Position numbers and translations under genes: made by a program
Shown: piece after piece, positions 16,701 through 24,043 of the stretch
Position numbering within the stretch: the first letter of the stretch is position 1
How the letters are laid out: each line of letters starts with the position of its first letter
Notes under the pieces: model-generated
What the model saw: only the letters and a program-made list of their open reading frames with translations
Database searches by the model: none
Told to the model about the DNA's origin: nothing
NCBI GenBank assembly: GCA_948934525.1
Contig: CAQZSK010000014.1
Coordinates: 1 to 34,013, forward strand
Reading direction: 5' to 3'
Length of the DNA stretch: 34,013 bases
DNA from: an uncultured Clostridia bacterium
GTDB lineage: Bacteria; Bacillota; Clostridia; TANB77; CAG-508

Positions 16701-17257
16701 TTCGCAAGCACTTGCTCATTAATGCCATTATGTTGAATTTCTAAGTAATAGTCCTCTCCAAAAATAGACTTATGCCACAAAGCCACTTCTTTTGCCTTTT
16801 CCATGTCATTTGCCAAAATCGCTTGATTGACTTCTCCTGCCAAACAAGCACTACAACACACTAAACCTTCATGGTATTGCTCTAAAGCTTCATGATCAAT
16901 ACGTGGCTTATAGTAAAAACCTTCTGTGTATCCTAGTGATACTAATTTCGCTAGATTTTTATATCCTTCATTGTTTTTAGCTAATAAAATTAAATGGCTA
17001 TATCTAGCGTCTAAATTAGGGTCTTTATCTGTTCTAGAACGTGGCGCTACATAAACCTCACAACCAATAATTGGCTTTACTCCATTGGCTTTACACGCTT
17101 TATAAAAATCAATAGCACCAAACATAGCACCATGGTCTGTAATTGCCATAGCATCCATTCCTAATTCTTTTGCTCTCACTGGTAAGTCTTTTATTCTATT
17201 TGCTCCATCTAGTAAGCTAAACTCACTATGGATGTGTAAGTGTACAAAATTTGCCAT
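13739..17257 (-). CDS. dnaE: DNA polymerase III alpha subunit DnaE
   Basis: An 1172-residue replicative C-family DNA polymerase. The N-terminal PHP domain (HLHIHSEFSLLDGA at 6-19, ITDHGAMFG, GCEVYVA) covers about 1-210. The polymerase core contains GSGAGSIVAYA, the catalytic pair in MPDFDVDF (about 396-403), a third acidic residue in KMDFLGLRT (about 550) and QASTHACGVI. The fingers include RRAMGKKK and AFNKSHAAAYA. A helix-hairpin-helix region and an OB fold (VTYAGIITSVKKKYTKN) follow. The last residues Met-Ser-Val and the TAG stop fall within the palindromic repeat. The ribosome binding site AAGGAG precedes the ATG. It lies downstream of the RAYT gene on the same strand. Clostridia usually also encode PolC, outside this window. 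Confidence 0.97.
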   Translation of the reverse strand: MANFVHLHIHSEFSLLDGANRIKDLPVRAKELGMDAMAITDHGAMFGAIDFYKACKANGVKPIIGCEVYVAPRSRTDKDPNLDARYSHLILLAKNNEGYKNLAKLVSLGYTEGFYYKPRIDHEALEQYHEGLVCCSACLAGEVNQAILANDMEKAKEVALWHKSIFGEDYYLEIQHNGINEQVLANQKLIQLSRELDIPLVATNDAHYLKREDAYNHEVLLCIQTGKRMTDEDRMKFETDELYVKSPEEMSEFFSNVPDAIENTVKIAEKCNVEFEFGHTILPNYDVPAEFKTHYDYLEKLTMDGMKERYGDNITEEMQERMKFELGVINKMGYVDYFLIVWDYIYYAKTHDIPVGPGRGSGAGSIVAYAIGITDIDPIGYGLLFERFLNPERISMPDFDVDFCYEKRDKVIEYVEKKYGKDHVSQIITFGTMSARMVIRDVARVLDLPYAEADKLAKMIPNELHITIDKALEKNRELKDLYESDESMKKLLDIAMALEGMPRQASTHACGVIIAREPVVNYVPLYARDGIVSTQYIMTTLEELGLLKMDFLGLRTLTVIQDTIDLVKKNQGINVQFDEKMNDPKVYKLWQNGDSVGIFQFESQGMTNFMKELKPDCLEDIIAGVSLYRPGPMDQIPRYIANKKDPEHAVYTHPSLKPILEVTYGCMVYQEQVMQIVRDLAGYSLGRADLVRRAMGKKKLEVMAKEREIFIHGQVDEQGNIIVSGCVRNGIDEQSADKIFDEMAEFAKYAFNKSHAAAYAVVSYRTAYLKAYYPAEFMAAMLNSFLGNQDKIPGYVEECKRLAIEILKPDINKSDTKFTVDKNQIRFGMGSIKNVGTDAVDNIVQEREKNGSYKDFSDFCERIKDLGVNKKCVESLIKAGSFDNLGQTRKTLIASFEKIIDMISDSGKKSFDGQVSMFDLGGSKEVEEMKYTYTTLPEYEPKDLLSMEKEMLGLYISGHPLEDIREKIEAKTNINTFQLRQISSENDMELEDQGEFKREQSYEEHQTEFKDGQNVTYAGIITSVKKKYTKNNKLMAFVTIEDLYGPTEFIVFDSCYQACSSSLIEENIVIVEGRLSIREDEEPKIVARTITPFTETKAKVFELDITELNEETRNKLKGAIYFFQGDKNNIQLQIVNGEKIDKAGGIYMTPEILKQFEDLVGEGKAQIKEMSV

Positions 17258-17274
17258 ATTTTTCTCCTTTTGTC

Positions 17275-17323
17275 TGTCAGTTTGGGGACGTTAGTTTAAC
17301 TGACATATGTCCCTAAACTGACA
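17275..17323 (+). repeat. REP-like palindromic element, copy B (between RAYT and dnaE)
   Basis: The same 49-bp element as copy A, differing at one base (position 33, A instead of C). It lies 25 bp after the RAYT stop codon and directly upstream of the dnaE ribosome binding site. Copies A and B also share the adjacent bases TGTC at the left edge. Confidence 0.9.
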
Positions 17324-17348
17324 TTTTAAGTTTTTTTCTATTTATCTT

Positions 17349-18131
17349 CTACTCATCTTTCTTTTTTATTGCTCTATAAATTGTTCTTTCATTCATTCCT
17401 AAAATTCTTGCTAATTGTTTTCTTTCTATTCCTTCTAACCTTGCTATTTGTACAATTAACCTATCTCTTTCATCCACTTTTTCGTTTTGAATAGAAACTA
17501 TATTTTCAATATTGAGCAATTGCTTTATCTTTTTAATTGCTTGTTCATCAGACAACTTCACATTTTCAAATTCAAAATCATCCTTTTCATAACCTTTTGC
17601 TTTCCCATATTCTATATGAAAAATTTCAAAATTCCTTTTACTCATTTCAGCCATTTTTAATACTTTCTCGGTCTCAATTAGTCGAGAAACTTGGCTATAT
17701 TCATGATAACTACTCCAATAGTATTTTGAATATTGGCTGATTCCTGATTTTTCTGGATTGAAATGTATGTATCGAATAATATTTAGTAAATATGGCAAGT
17801 TTTCCACATACTTACTTTTAAATCTATTATAAAATACATGTCCTATCCTATTATACTTCTTATTAAAATACAAAGCATAACTAATTGCCAACGACTGAAT
17901 AATCTTCGATAGCTTATCTTCTTTATCCATTATTACTAAATGCACATGATTATGCATTAGCACATAAGCATATAAGTCATAATGATATTTTTCCTTTGTT
18001 TCTTTTATACATTTTAAAAATTTTCTTCTATCAGTATTATCATAAAATATTTCTTGTTGATTAATACTACGAAGAATAACATGATAAACTCCTGTATAAG
18101 ATTTTTGATTTTCTCTACAATCTCGGGGCAT
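17349..18131 (-). mobile_element. REP-associated tyrosine transposase (RAYT, Y1/IS200-like) coding sequence
   Basis: A 260-residue Y1 transposase of the RAYT (TnpA-REP) branch. The HUH metal site is in LMHNHVHLVIM (His62-Val-His64). Downstream come a tyrosine-bearing helix (ISYALYFNKKYNRIGHVFYNRF), which in this family holds the nucleophile, and RYIHFNPEKSG with WSSYHEY, typical RAYT blocks. The last 35 or so residues form a helix-turn-helix (RKQLARILGMNERTIYRAIKK), an extra DNA-binding region seen in some RAYTs. It appears intact. RAYTs cut and join single-stranded palindromic REP sequences and are usually single copy and not flanked by IS ends. Four palindromes of one family lie in this window, one only 25 bp from the stop codon, so they are the likely substrate. 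Confidence 0.9.
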
Positions 18132-18240
18132 AGTATTCCTACCTTTCCTTTCACTATTTGCCCCCTATTGATTTTTTACTACTATATCATTTTTTCTGCT
18201 ATATTTCTATATGAAAAATAACTTTATTGCTTTTACTAAG

Positions 18241-18483
18241 CTATTCTTCCTTCATTTTAATTAATGTTTCAATTGGTTCACTTTGTCTTTGTGGAATTCT
18301 TAGAACTTCAAATTTTGAAATCTTATCTCCAAACCTAATCTCTACAATATCACCTATCTTAACCTCGTAACTTGGTTTAACTGTTTTTCCATTAACAGAA
18401 ATTCTGCCACCATCTGCTGCTTCATTTGCAACAGTCCTTCTCTTAATGACTGTTGACATTTTTAAAAATTTATCTATTCTCAT
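18241..18483 (-). CDS. rqcP: RqcP (YabO), S4-domain ribosome quality control factor
   Basis: An 80-residue protein made almost only of an S4 RNA-binding domain: MRIDKFLKMSTVIKRRTVANEA, GRISVNGKTVKPSYEVKIGD and VEIRFGDK. This matches Bacillus YabO (RqcP), which binds obstructed 50S subunits and P-site tRNA and, with RqcH, supports C-terminal alanine tailing of stalled chains. The related Hsp15 protein of proteobacteria is longer. It starts 6 bp after the mazG-like gene's stop, so the two are co-transcribed. In Bacillus yabO sits near mazG, and here too a MazG-family gene is next to it. Confidence 0.88.
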   Translation of the reverse strand: MRIDKFLKMSTVIKRRTVANEAADGGRISVNGKTVKPSYEVKIGDIVEIRFGDKISKFEVLRIPQRQSEPIETLIKMKEE

Positions 18484-18489
18484 CTTTTT

Positions 18490-18837
18490 TCACTTCCATT
18501 CTCTTTTAAAGTTTATTTCTTCCTTATTTTTTAATCCTTTAACAATATCCATATCTATTAACTCACACATTCCCATTAAGCAAATAAATACATCTGTTAT
18601 TTCATTTTCTAGATTAGAGCTATACTGTTTATTTATATCAATTGCTAAATTCTTATCTGCTTTTCTTACTTCTTTTGCTAACTCACCCATTTCTTCTGTT
18701 AATAAACACATTCTTTCTAGTAAACTATTTCTAAATCCTCTTACTTGAATCATATCTTTTATATACTTTTGTACCTCTTCTACACTACTTTCTTTACTTA
18801 ATTTTTGTAATTCTTCCTTTAATTCATTATTTGTCAT
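18490..18837 (-). CDS. MazG-like nucleoside triphosphate pyrophosphohydrolase
   Basis: A 115-residue all-alpha NTP pyrophosphatase-like protein. The MazG metal-binding pattern is seen as TEEMGELAKE (Glu48, Glu49, Glu52) and, one helix later, ENEITDVFICL (Glu79, Asp82). A single MazG fold of this size usually hydrolyses a (d)NTP to the monophosphate and pyrophosphate, clearing abnormal nucleotides; the substrate cannot be told from sequence. The ATG at 18837 is chosen over one at 18858 because GAAGGA lies upstream of it. It stands between addA (across palindromic copy C) and rqcP. Confidence 0.8.
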   Translation of the reverse strand: MTNNELKEELQKLSKESSVEEVQKYIKDMIQVRGFRNSLLERMCLLTEEMGELAKEVRKADKNLAIDINKQYSSNLENEITDVFICLMGMCELIDMDIVKGLKNKEEINFKREWK

Positions 18838-18884
18838 CTTTATTCCTTCTTTCAACATTTCTTAAAGATAAAACAGCTTTAAAA

Positions 18885-18933
18885 TGTCAGTTAAGGGACA
18901 GATGTCAGTTAAACTAACGTCCCCAAACTGACA
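18885..18933 (-). repeat. REP-like palindromic element, copy C, inverted (encodes the addA C-terminus)
   Basis: The same 49-bp element but inverted relative to copies A, B and D. It differs from copy A at one base (T for A in the right arm). Read on the minus strand it supplies the final seven codons (Val-Ser-Leu-Gly-Thr-Leu-Val) and the TAA of addA. It ends 47 bp before the mazG-like start codon. Confidence 0.9.
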
Positions 18934-21900
18934 CATTGCCACTCACAATTTGCTAAACAAATCTTCGCACTTGCAACTGGCTTGCCTAAGGCTTGCTCTA
19001 ATGCTTTTTGGTAAATATCCATTTGAACTTGATATTTTTGAGCCACTTGTTTTTCTTTTCCTTTTGGAACATAGTCTGTTTTGAAATCTACTAAATGTAC
19101 CTGATCTTGTTCATCGATATAGTATAAATCGATCATACCTTGTACTAAAATATTTTTTTCAGAGCCTGCTTCCTTTGCTTCCTTAAAAATTTCCTTAGCT
19201 GGTAGATTGATATAAAATGGTTGCTCTTTGTATATTTGTTTTGCTTTTTTTAGTTTTTTGAATAATTCTGATTGAGTATAACGATATACTAAGTTAGCAT
19301 CTATCGCTTCTGCCTCTATTGATGTAATAATTTCTTTTTGTACTAATTCTTGAATAAGATTTTGAATATCTTGTAATTCATATTCTTTTCTTTCATCTAG
19401 TTTTTGAATGCATAAGTGGACTAAAGTTCCTTTTTGTGCAGGTGTTAATTTTGTGACTTTTTCATTTTCTAATGGTTTTACTTGTATGTACTGCAATTGC
19501 TTTTCTTCTAATTTTCTACTTACCTTATTTTCTAAATTCCCTTCTAAGTCTAGCACATTACTGATTTGATTTTCTTCTTCCCAATTTACTTGGCTTTCTA
19601 AAGAAGGAAGCCTATTTTCCTTCTCTTGCTTTAACTTAGTTACAGAAGTTTTGGTTGGAAGTTTGGTATCTACTTCATAAGCATATTTCCATTCCAAGCT
19701 TTTTTTCATTTCAGAAAGGTCTATGTCCTTTTGCTTTTCTACTTCTGCTTGAATTAATTCAGTAATTTTAGTTTCTTGCTTTTCTTCTGTTACTTGCAAT
19801 TCCTTGATTAAATCTTGTTTTGCAAAAGTTTGTAAAGTTATGATATCACTTAATTCTAATTGTTTTCCCTTTAAAGATATTGTTTTTTCCTGATGAAATA
19901 GATACACATATTCTAACCAATCTAAATAGGAACTACATTTTTTCATCAGCTTATAATCTATTTTAAACTCTTCAGCTTCATACATCGCTAAGTTTTTTTC
20001 TTTTGCTTGCAAAGCTTTTTGAAAATCCTTACTTCTTCCTGTGATAATTAGTTTTTCTTTTGCTCTTGTTAAAGCAACATATAAAATTCTTTCTTCTTCT
20101 GAAAGAGTTTCTTGTTTTATTTTTAAACTAATAGCTTGTTTGGCTGCTGTTGTATATTTTAATTTTTTAGGAGTGTTAATAAGAGTTGGGCCTAATCCTA
20201 AATCCTGATGCATTAAAATGACTTCATTTAAGTCTCTTAAATTAAACTTTTTATGTGTATGGCTTAGAAATACTACTGGAAATTCTAATCCTTTACTTTT
20301 ATGGATACTCATAATACGAATTACATTTGCACTTTCTCCAATAAGCTTTGCTGAGCTTAGATCTCCATTTTGCTTTTTTAATTTCTCAATAAATTGAACA
20401 AAATGAAATAGTCCTTTAAAACTTGCTGTTTCATATTGTTTTGCTTTTTCAAATAAAGTTTTTAAATTAGCTTGTCTCATTTCTCCATTTGGTAATAGTC
20501 CTACATACTGGTAATATCCGGTATCTAAATAGATTTGCCAAATTAGTTCATCTAAAGGCAAATATTCTGACTGTGCTCTCCATTTTTCTAATTTTTCTAA
20601 AATTGCTTCTATCTTGCTTTTTAATGGTTCTTCACAAGATATTCTTGTTTTGATAAGGGCTTCATAAAAATTACAATTCCTATCTGTTAATCGAATCGTA
20701 ATTAATTCATTATCTGTCATTTGCCCAATACTAGACCTTAGTACTACTACGAGTGGAATATCTTGCATTGGATTGTTAATTAATTTTAAAATGGATAAAA
20801 TGGTTTCAATTTCTACACTTTCTAAATAGGAAGTAGAACTATCACTAAATACTGGTAAGTCATAATCTGATAATTCTTTTTCATAAATAGGTGCTAAAGT
20901 ACTTGTTGCTCTTAATAAGATGACAATATCTTTTGGTTCAATCTGTCTATATCCCTTTTTTCTGTCATATACTTGATAATCACTTTGTAGCAAGTCTTTA
21001 ATGCGTTTTGCTACAAACCTCGCTTCTAATACATCATCTTCTATTCTATCGGTATTTTCTTCTTCCTCTTCTTCACCAATGATAGCAGTAATAGTGTCAT
21101 CTTCTTTCATATCAATGACATTTAATTCTGCTATTCCTGCATAAGAAGTTTCTTCTTCTGGTTCTGGATAATTTGCTCCATAGTTTAAATATTCATTCTC
21201 GTTATAGGTAATGTCTCCTAGTTTTTCACTCATAATGGCTTCAAATACCAAATTTGTAATGTCTAAAATATTATTCCTACTTCTAAAGTTACGGAATAAT
21301 TGAATTTTCAAATCATCCTTTTCTTGCTTGTCTTCTTTTGTTTGGTAACTTGCATATTTTTGCAAAAACAGTTCTGGTCTTGCTTGCCTAAATTTATAAA
21401 TACTTTGTTTGACATCTCCTACCATAAAGATATTGTTGCCTTTGGAAATACTAGTTAGAATAGCCTCTTGTACTAAGTTACTATCTTGATACTCGTCAAT
21501 GGCTATTTCTTCAAATCTTTCTTCATATTTTTTGCTGACCTGTGTTTTGTTTCCCTGTTCATCTAGTAATAATTTTAATGCTAAATGTTCAATATCATTA
21601 AAATCTATACAATTTTTCTCTCTTTTCTTTTCTTTAAAATTCTCACTAAATTCTAAAATGAGTTTTGCTAATTTTTGCAAAATAGGATAAAGAACTTCAA
21701 AGTCTTTTGCAATTTCTTCTGAAGTACTACTCATTAATGGCATCACTTTTTCTTTGATGTCTTTTTTCACTCTATCTCTAATCTCTTTTGCTTCCTCTTT
21801 AATATCTAGAGTTACTTTTTTATCTACTGGCCATTTTCCAAAATTAATCTGATGAACTTTTTGATATACTTCATTCCATGAATTGGTTATACTTGCTACT

Positions 21901-22676
21901 TCTTCTATTTGTAAAATATCTTCAGAAACAAATTGATAGAATTTATTACACTCTGGAAATTTCATCAACTCTCTTTGTACTTTTTTTAGCTTTAAAAGAC
22001 TTCCCTCTAGCTCCTCTTGCACTTCTTCTAAAATCACTTTTCCTAAAGCTGTATGCCCAAAATCCAAAGAAGTATCTACTTCAAATTGTCCCACTTTTTC
22101 TTGTAACCATTTTTCTGGAAAAGGACTGCTCTGAATAAAACGATAGATGGATAAGATCAATTCTTGTAAAGGTTCATCTCCACGATATCCTGTATAGATA
22201 TCTAACAGTTCTAAAAAATCGCTATCTTGATCTATATATTTTTGCTCTAATAAATCTTCCAACACTTCCTGTTTTAATAAATCAATTTCTGTTGTATCTG
22301 CAATTCTAAAATTGCTTGGTAAATTAATTTCATAAAAATGATTACGTATGACATCTAAACAAAAAGAATGTATAGTGCAAATACTTGCTTTATTTAATAA
22401 GGTAATTTGCCTTTGTAAATGTTCGTTTGATGGTTCTTGCTCTAATTTTTGATAAATAGCTTCTAAAATTCTTTCTCTCATTTCTGCTGCTGCTGTGTTG
22501 GTAAATGTTACAACTAATATTTTGTCAATATCCATTTTGTCATCAATAATTTTATGGATAATTCTTTCTACAAGCACAGCAGTTTTACCACTACCTGCGG
22601 CAGCAGCTACTAAAATATTTGACCCTTTACTTTCAATTGCTTGTAATTGTTCTGTTGTCCACTTTACCTCTCCCAT
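18909..22676 (-). CDS. addA: ATP-dependent helicase/nuclease subunit A (AddA)
   Basis: A protein of about 1255 residues: a UvrD-like helicase fused to a RecB-type nuclease. Helicase motifs are QLQAIESKGSNILVAAAAGSGKT (Q motif and Walker A), FTNTAAAEMRERI (Ia), IAIDEYQDSN (II), GDVKQSIYKFRQA (III), IMSIHKSKGLEFPVVF (V) and YVALTRAKEKL (VI). The nuclease site includes VQGMIDLYY and LVDFKTDYV with a QVQMDIY helix. AddA pairs with AddB for double-strand break end processing; no addB is adjacent. The ATG at 22676 follows AAGGAAG; a TTG two codons upstream is less likely. The C-terminus (WQCVSLGTLV) is derived from palindromic copy C, so the native tail has been replaced. Confidence 0.95.
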   Translation of the reverse strand: MGEVKWTTEQLQAIESKGSNILVAAAAGSGKTAVLVERIIHKIIDDKMDIDKILVVTFTNTAAAEMRERILEAIYQKLEQEPSNEHLQRQITLLNKASICTIHSFCLDVIRNHFYEINLPSNFRIADTTEIDLLKQEVLEDLLEQKYIDQDSDFLELLDIYTGYRGDEPLQELILSIYRFIQSSPFPEKWLQEKVGQFEVDTSLDFGHTALGKVILEEVQEELEGSLLKLKKVQRELMKFPECNKFYQFVSEDILQIEEVASITNSWNEVYQKVHQINFGKWPVDKKVTLDIKEEAKEIRDRVKKDIKEKVMPLMSSTSEEIAKDFEVLYPILQKLAKLILEFSENFKEKKREKNCIDFNDIEHLALKLLLDEQGNKTQVSKKYEERFEEIAIDEYQDSNLVQEAILTSISKGNNIFMVGDVKQSIYKFRQARPELFLQKYASYQTKEDKQEKDDLKIQLFRNFRSRNNILDITNLVFEAIMSEKLGDITYNENEYLNYGANYPEPEEETSYAGIAELNVIDMKEDDTITAIIGEEEEEENTDRIEDDVLEARFVAKRIKDLLQSDYQVYDRKKGYRQIEPKDIVILLRATSTLAPIYEKELSDYDLPVFSDSSTSYLESVEIETILSILKLINNPMQDIPLVVVLRSSIGQMTDNELITIRLTDRNCNFYEALIKTRISCEEPLKSKIEAILEKLEKWRAQSEYLPLDELIWQIYLDTGYYQYVGLLPNGEMRQANLKTLFEKAKQYETASFKGLFHFVQFIEKLKKQNGDLSSAKLIGESANVIRIMSIHKSKGLEFPVVFLSHTHKKFNLRDLNEVILMHQDLGLGPTLINTPKKLKYTTAAKQAISLKIKQETLSEEERILYVALTRAKEKLIITGRSKDFQKALQAKEKNLAMYEAEEFKIDYKLMKKCSSYLDWLEYVYLFHQEKTISLKGKQLELSDIITLQTFAKQDLIKELQVTEEKQETKITELIQAEVEKQKDIDLSEMKKSLEWKYAYEVDTKLPTKTSVTKLKQEKENRLPSLESQVNWEEENQISNVLDLEGNLENKVSRKLEEKQLQYIQVKPLENEKVTKLTPAQKGTLVHLCIQKLDERKEYELQDIQNLIQELVQKEIITSIEAEAIDANLVYRYTQSELFKKLKKAKQIYKEQPFYINLPAKEIFKEAKEAGSEKNILVQGMIDLYYIDEQDQVHLVDFKTDYVPKGKEKQVAQKYQVQMDIYQKALEQALGKPVASAKICLANCEWQCVSLGTLV

Positions 22677-22709
22677 AAACAAACTTCCTTTTTCATTTTT
22701 TTCGAGTTT

Positions 22710-22738
22710 ATTATATCTTATGGGGAGCTTATTTTCAA
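22710..22738 (-). promoter_or_regulatory. Sigma-A promoter of the addA gene string
   Basis: Minus strand: TTGAAA (22733-22738), 17-bp spacer, perfect TATAAT (22710-22715). No internal terminator was seen downstream as far as 12824, though the 109 bp before RAYT could hold another promoter. Confidence 0.7.
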
Positions 22739-22785
22739 TGTTTTTTGAGTTTTAATTGAGAAAATTAATATGAATTGATTATAAG

Positions 22786-23103
22786 TTATAACTGATTAAA
22801 ATAATTTTGACTAGAGTGAAAAATATGTAAAATAAATATTTGACCGAGTGTCTTTTTTGATTTCATAAACAATAACATAATTATCGACTAAAAGTCTTCG
22901 TATATTTTGGTTTAAATTACTAATACCACTATATCTTTCAGGTAAATACTTTAGTGTATCTATTTTTCTTCTTATCTTCTTATACAAGTTATTAGCAACA
23001 CTCGGTTCTCTTAACGTTATTGCTAAGTATATCTATAAATCTCCTTTACCTCTTCTTTAAATATAGTAGTTGGATGGATGTCATATTGCTTAATGTATGT
23101 CAT
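22786..23103 (-). pseudogene. Frameshifted RelE/ParE-family toxin
   Basis: Three pieces in shifting frames make one ParE-like protein of about 105 residues. Piece 1 starts at the ATG 23101-23103 after GGAGGAG: MTYIKQYDIHPTTIFKEEV and KEIYRY, then a premature TAG. Piece 2 continues in another frame with YLAITLREPSVANNLYKKI, IDTLKYLPERY, RRLLVDNYVIVYEI. Piece 3 returns to the first frame with QIFILHIFHSSQNYFNQL and stop TAA at 22786. The order (helical hairpin, PER block, RRLLVDNYVIVYEI strand, ILHIFHSSQNY end) is the ParE layout. The span, 318 bp, is divisible by three, so the two indels compensate. It overlaps the antitoxin end by 14 bp. The product is presumably inactive. Confidence 0.75.
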
Positions 23104-23440
23104 ATTTCTCCTCCATTTCTGCAACAAACTCCTCCATTGTACTATAACGTCCTTCTTCAATATCTTTAAGTGCTTGTTCAATTTTTTTAACAATATCTTT
23201 TTGAAATTCCTCAAATGTAGCATACTGTTTATCAAATTTTTCAGATACTAACCTTTCAATTCTTTCTTCATCACTTTCCTTAGTAGTTTGTACCATATCA
23301 GCAAATGCTTCATCACTTAAAATAACTAAATCATTTGCACCATTTTTAGTAATATACATTGGTTCTTTTGTTTCATGGCAAATTTTTGAAATTTCGTTAT
23401 ATTTATTTCTTAAATCTGCACATGGTCTAATTAATGCCAT
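23090..23440 (-). CDS. Phd/YefM-family antitoxin
   Basis: A 116-residue antitoxin. The N-terminal Phd fold (about 1-55) has the pattern LRNKYNEISKICHETKEPMYITKNG followed by DLVILSDEAFADM, which in this family dimerises, binds operator DNA and represses its own operon. The C-terminal half is charged and helical (EERIERLVSEKFDKQ, EQALKDIEEGRYSTMEEF) and would wrap the toxin. The ATG follows AGGAGGAG. The toxin gene downstream overlaps it but is frameshifted, so this antitoxin now seems to be an orphan. It could still protect against related toxins elsewhere in the genome. Confidence 0.88.
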   Translation of the reverse strand: MALIRPCADLRNKYNEISKICHETKEPMYITKNGANDLVILSDEAFADMVQTTKESDEERIERLVSEKFDKQYATFEEFQKDIVKKIEQALKDIEEGRYSTMEEFVAEMEEKYDIH

Positions 23441-23465
23441 AAAAATCTCCTCCTTTTATAGGCAT

Positions 23466-23494
23466 ATACTATCATAATTATATCATAAAGGCAA
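23466..23494 (-). promoter_or_regulatory. Possible promoter of the antitoxin gene
   Basis: Minus strand: TTGCCT (23489-23494), 17-bp spacer, TAGTAT (23466-23471). An alternative -10 (TATAAT) lies within the spacer, so the exact element is uncertain. Confidence 0.45.
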
Positions 23495-23555
23495 GATATT
23501 TCATAAATATTTTTCTTATGTTTTGGTTACACTATTTTTAAAGGAGGCTAAATTC

Positions 23556-23990
23556 ATGGATAAAAATATTAATTTAACTATTTTAAATGAAATTGGAAAA
23601 GCTGCTAGAATGGGACTTTCTAGTATTACTTTTGTTTCTGAAAAAGTAGGAGATGAAACTATGAAACAAGATTTAAGTACCCAATATGCAGAATATGGGA
23701 AAATATTAGATAAAGTTAATACAGAATTTGAAAAATATGGAGAAATTCCAGATGAGGAACCATTAATGGATAAAATGATGAGTTGGACTGGTGTTCAAAT
23801 GAATACTTTAAAAGATAGTAGTAATTCTCATATTGCAGAATTAATGATACAAGGAAATTTAATGGGTATAATTGAATGCCAAAAATTATTAAATCATAGT
23901 CCTGAAATGGAACCTGTTATTAAAGATATTCTGAATGAGTTTATTATGATTCAAAATAATCATATTGAAAAAATGAAGACATATTTATAG
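23556..23990 (+). CDS. Conserved helical protein of unknown function (ferritin-like/DUF2383-like)
   Basis: A 144-residue, wholly alpha-helical protein without signal peptide or membrane segment. It resembles the four-helix DUF2383-like proteins of clostridia: ILNEIGKAARMGLSSITFVSEKV (helix 1), MKQDLSTQYAEYGKILDKVN (helix 2), a GVQMNTLKDSSNSHIAELMIQG block (helix 3) and NNHIEKMKTYL at the end. Scattered Glu and His residues could bind metal, but no clean diiron E-x-x-H pair is evident, so I do not assign one. AAAGGAGG precedes the ATG at 23556; an in-frame start 11 codons upstream has no ribosome binding site. It faces the sporulation cluster tail to tail and shares its terminator. Function is not known. 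Confidence 0.75.
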   Translation: MDKNINLTILNEIGKAARMGLSSITFVSEKVGDETMKQDLSTQYAEYGKILDKVNTEFEKYGEIPDEEPLMDKMMSWTGVQMNTLKDSSNSHIAELMIQGNLMGIIECQKLLNHSPEMEPVIKDILNEFIMIQNNHIEKMKTYL

Positions 23991-23994
23991 GAAA

Positions 23995-24029
23995 AAAAGC
24001 ACAATATATTATATTTTTATTGTGCTTTT
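23995..24029. terminator. Bidirectional terminator between the helical protein and spoIIQ
   Basis: Arms AAAAGCACAATA (23995-24006) and TATTGTGCTTTT (24018-24029) form a 12-bp stem with an 11-nt loop. The minus strand continues into a run of seven T, and the plus strand stem ends in TTTTATTA, so it can serve both convergent genes. Confidence 0.85.
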
Positions 24030-24043
24030 ATTATATTATCTTT

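Noticed and set aside
23015..23035. Programmed ribosomal frameshifting in the ParE toxin
   Set aside because: No slippery heptamer or stimulatory stem was seen at the first break, and a second break follows; decay is simpler.
23023..23235. A 70-codon minus-strand ORF overlapping the antitoxin
   Set aside because: Its first part lies inside the antitoxin gene in another frame. Only the segment from the ATG at 23103 is meaningful, as the start of the broken ParE toxin.
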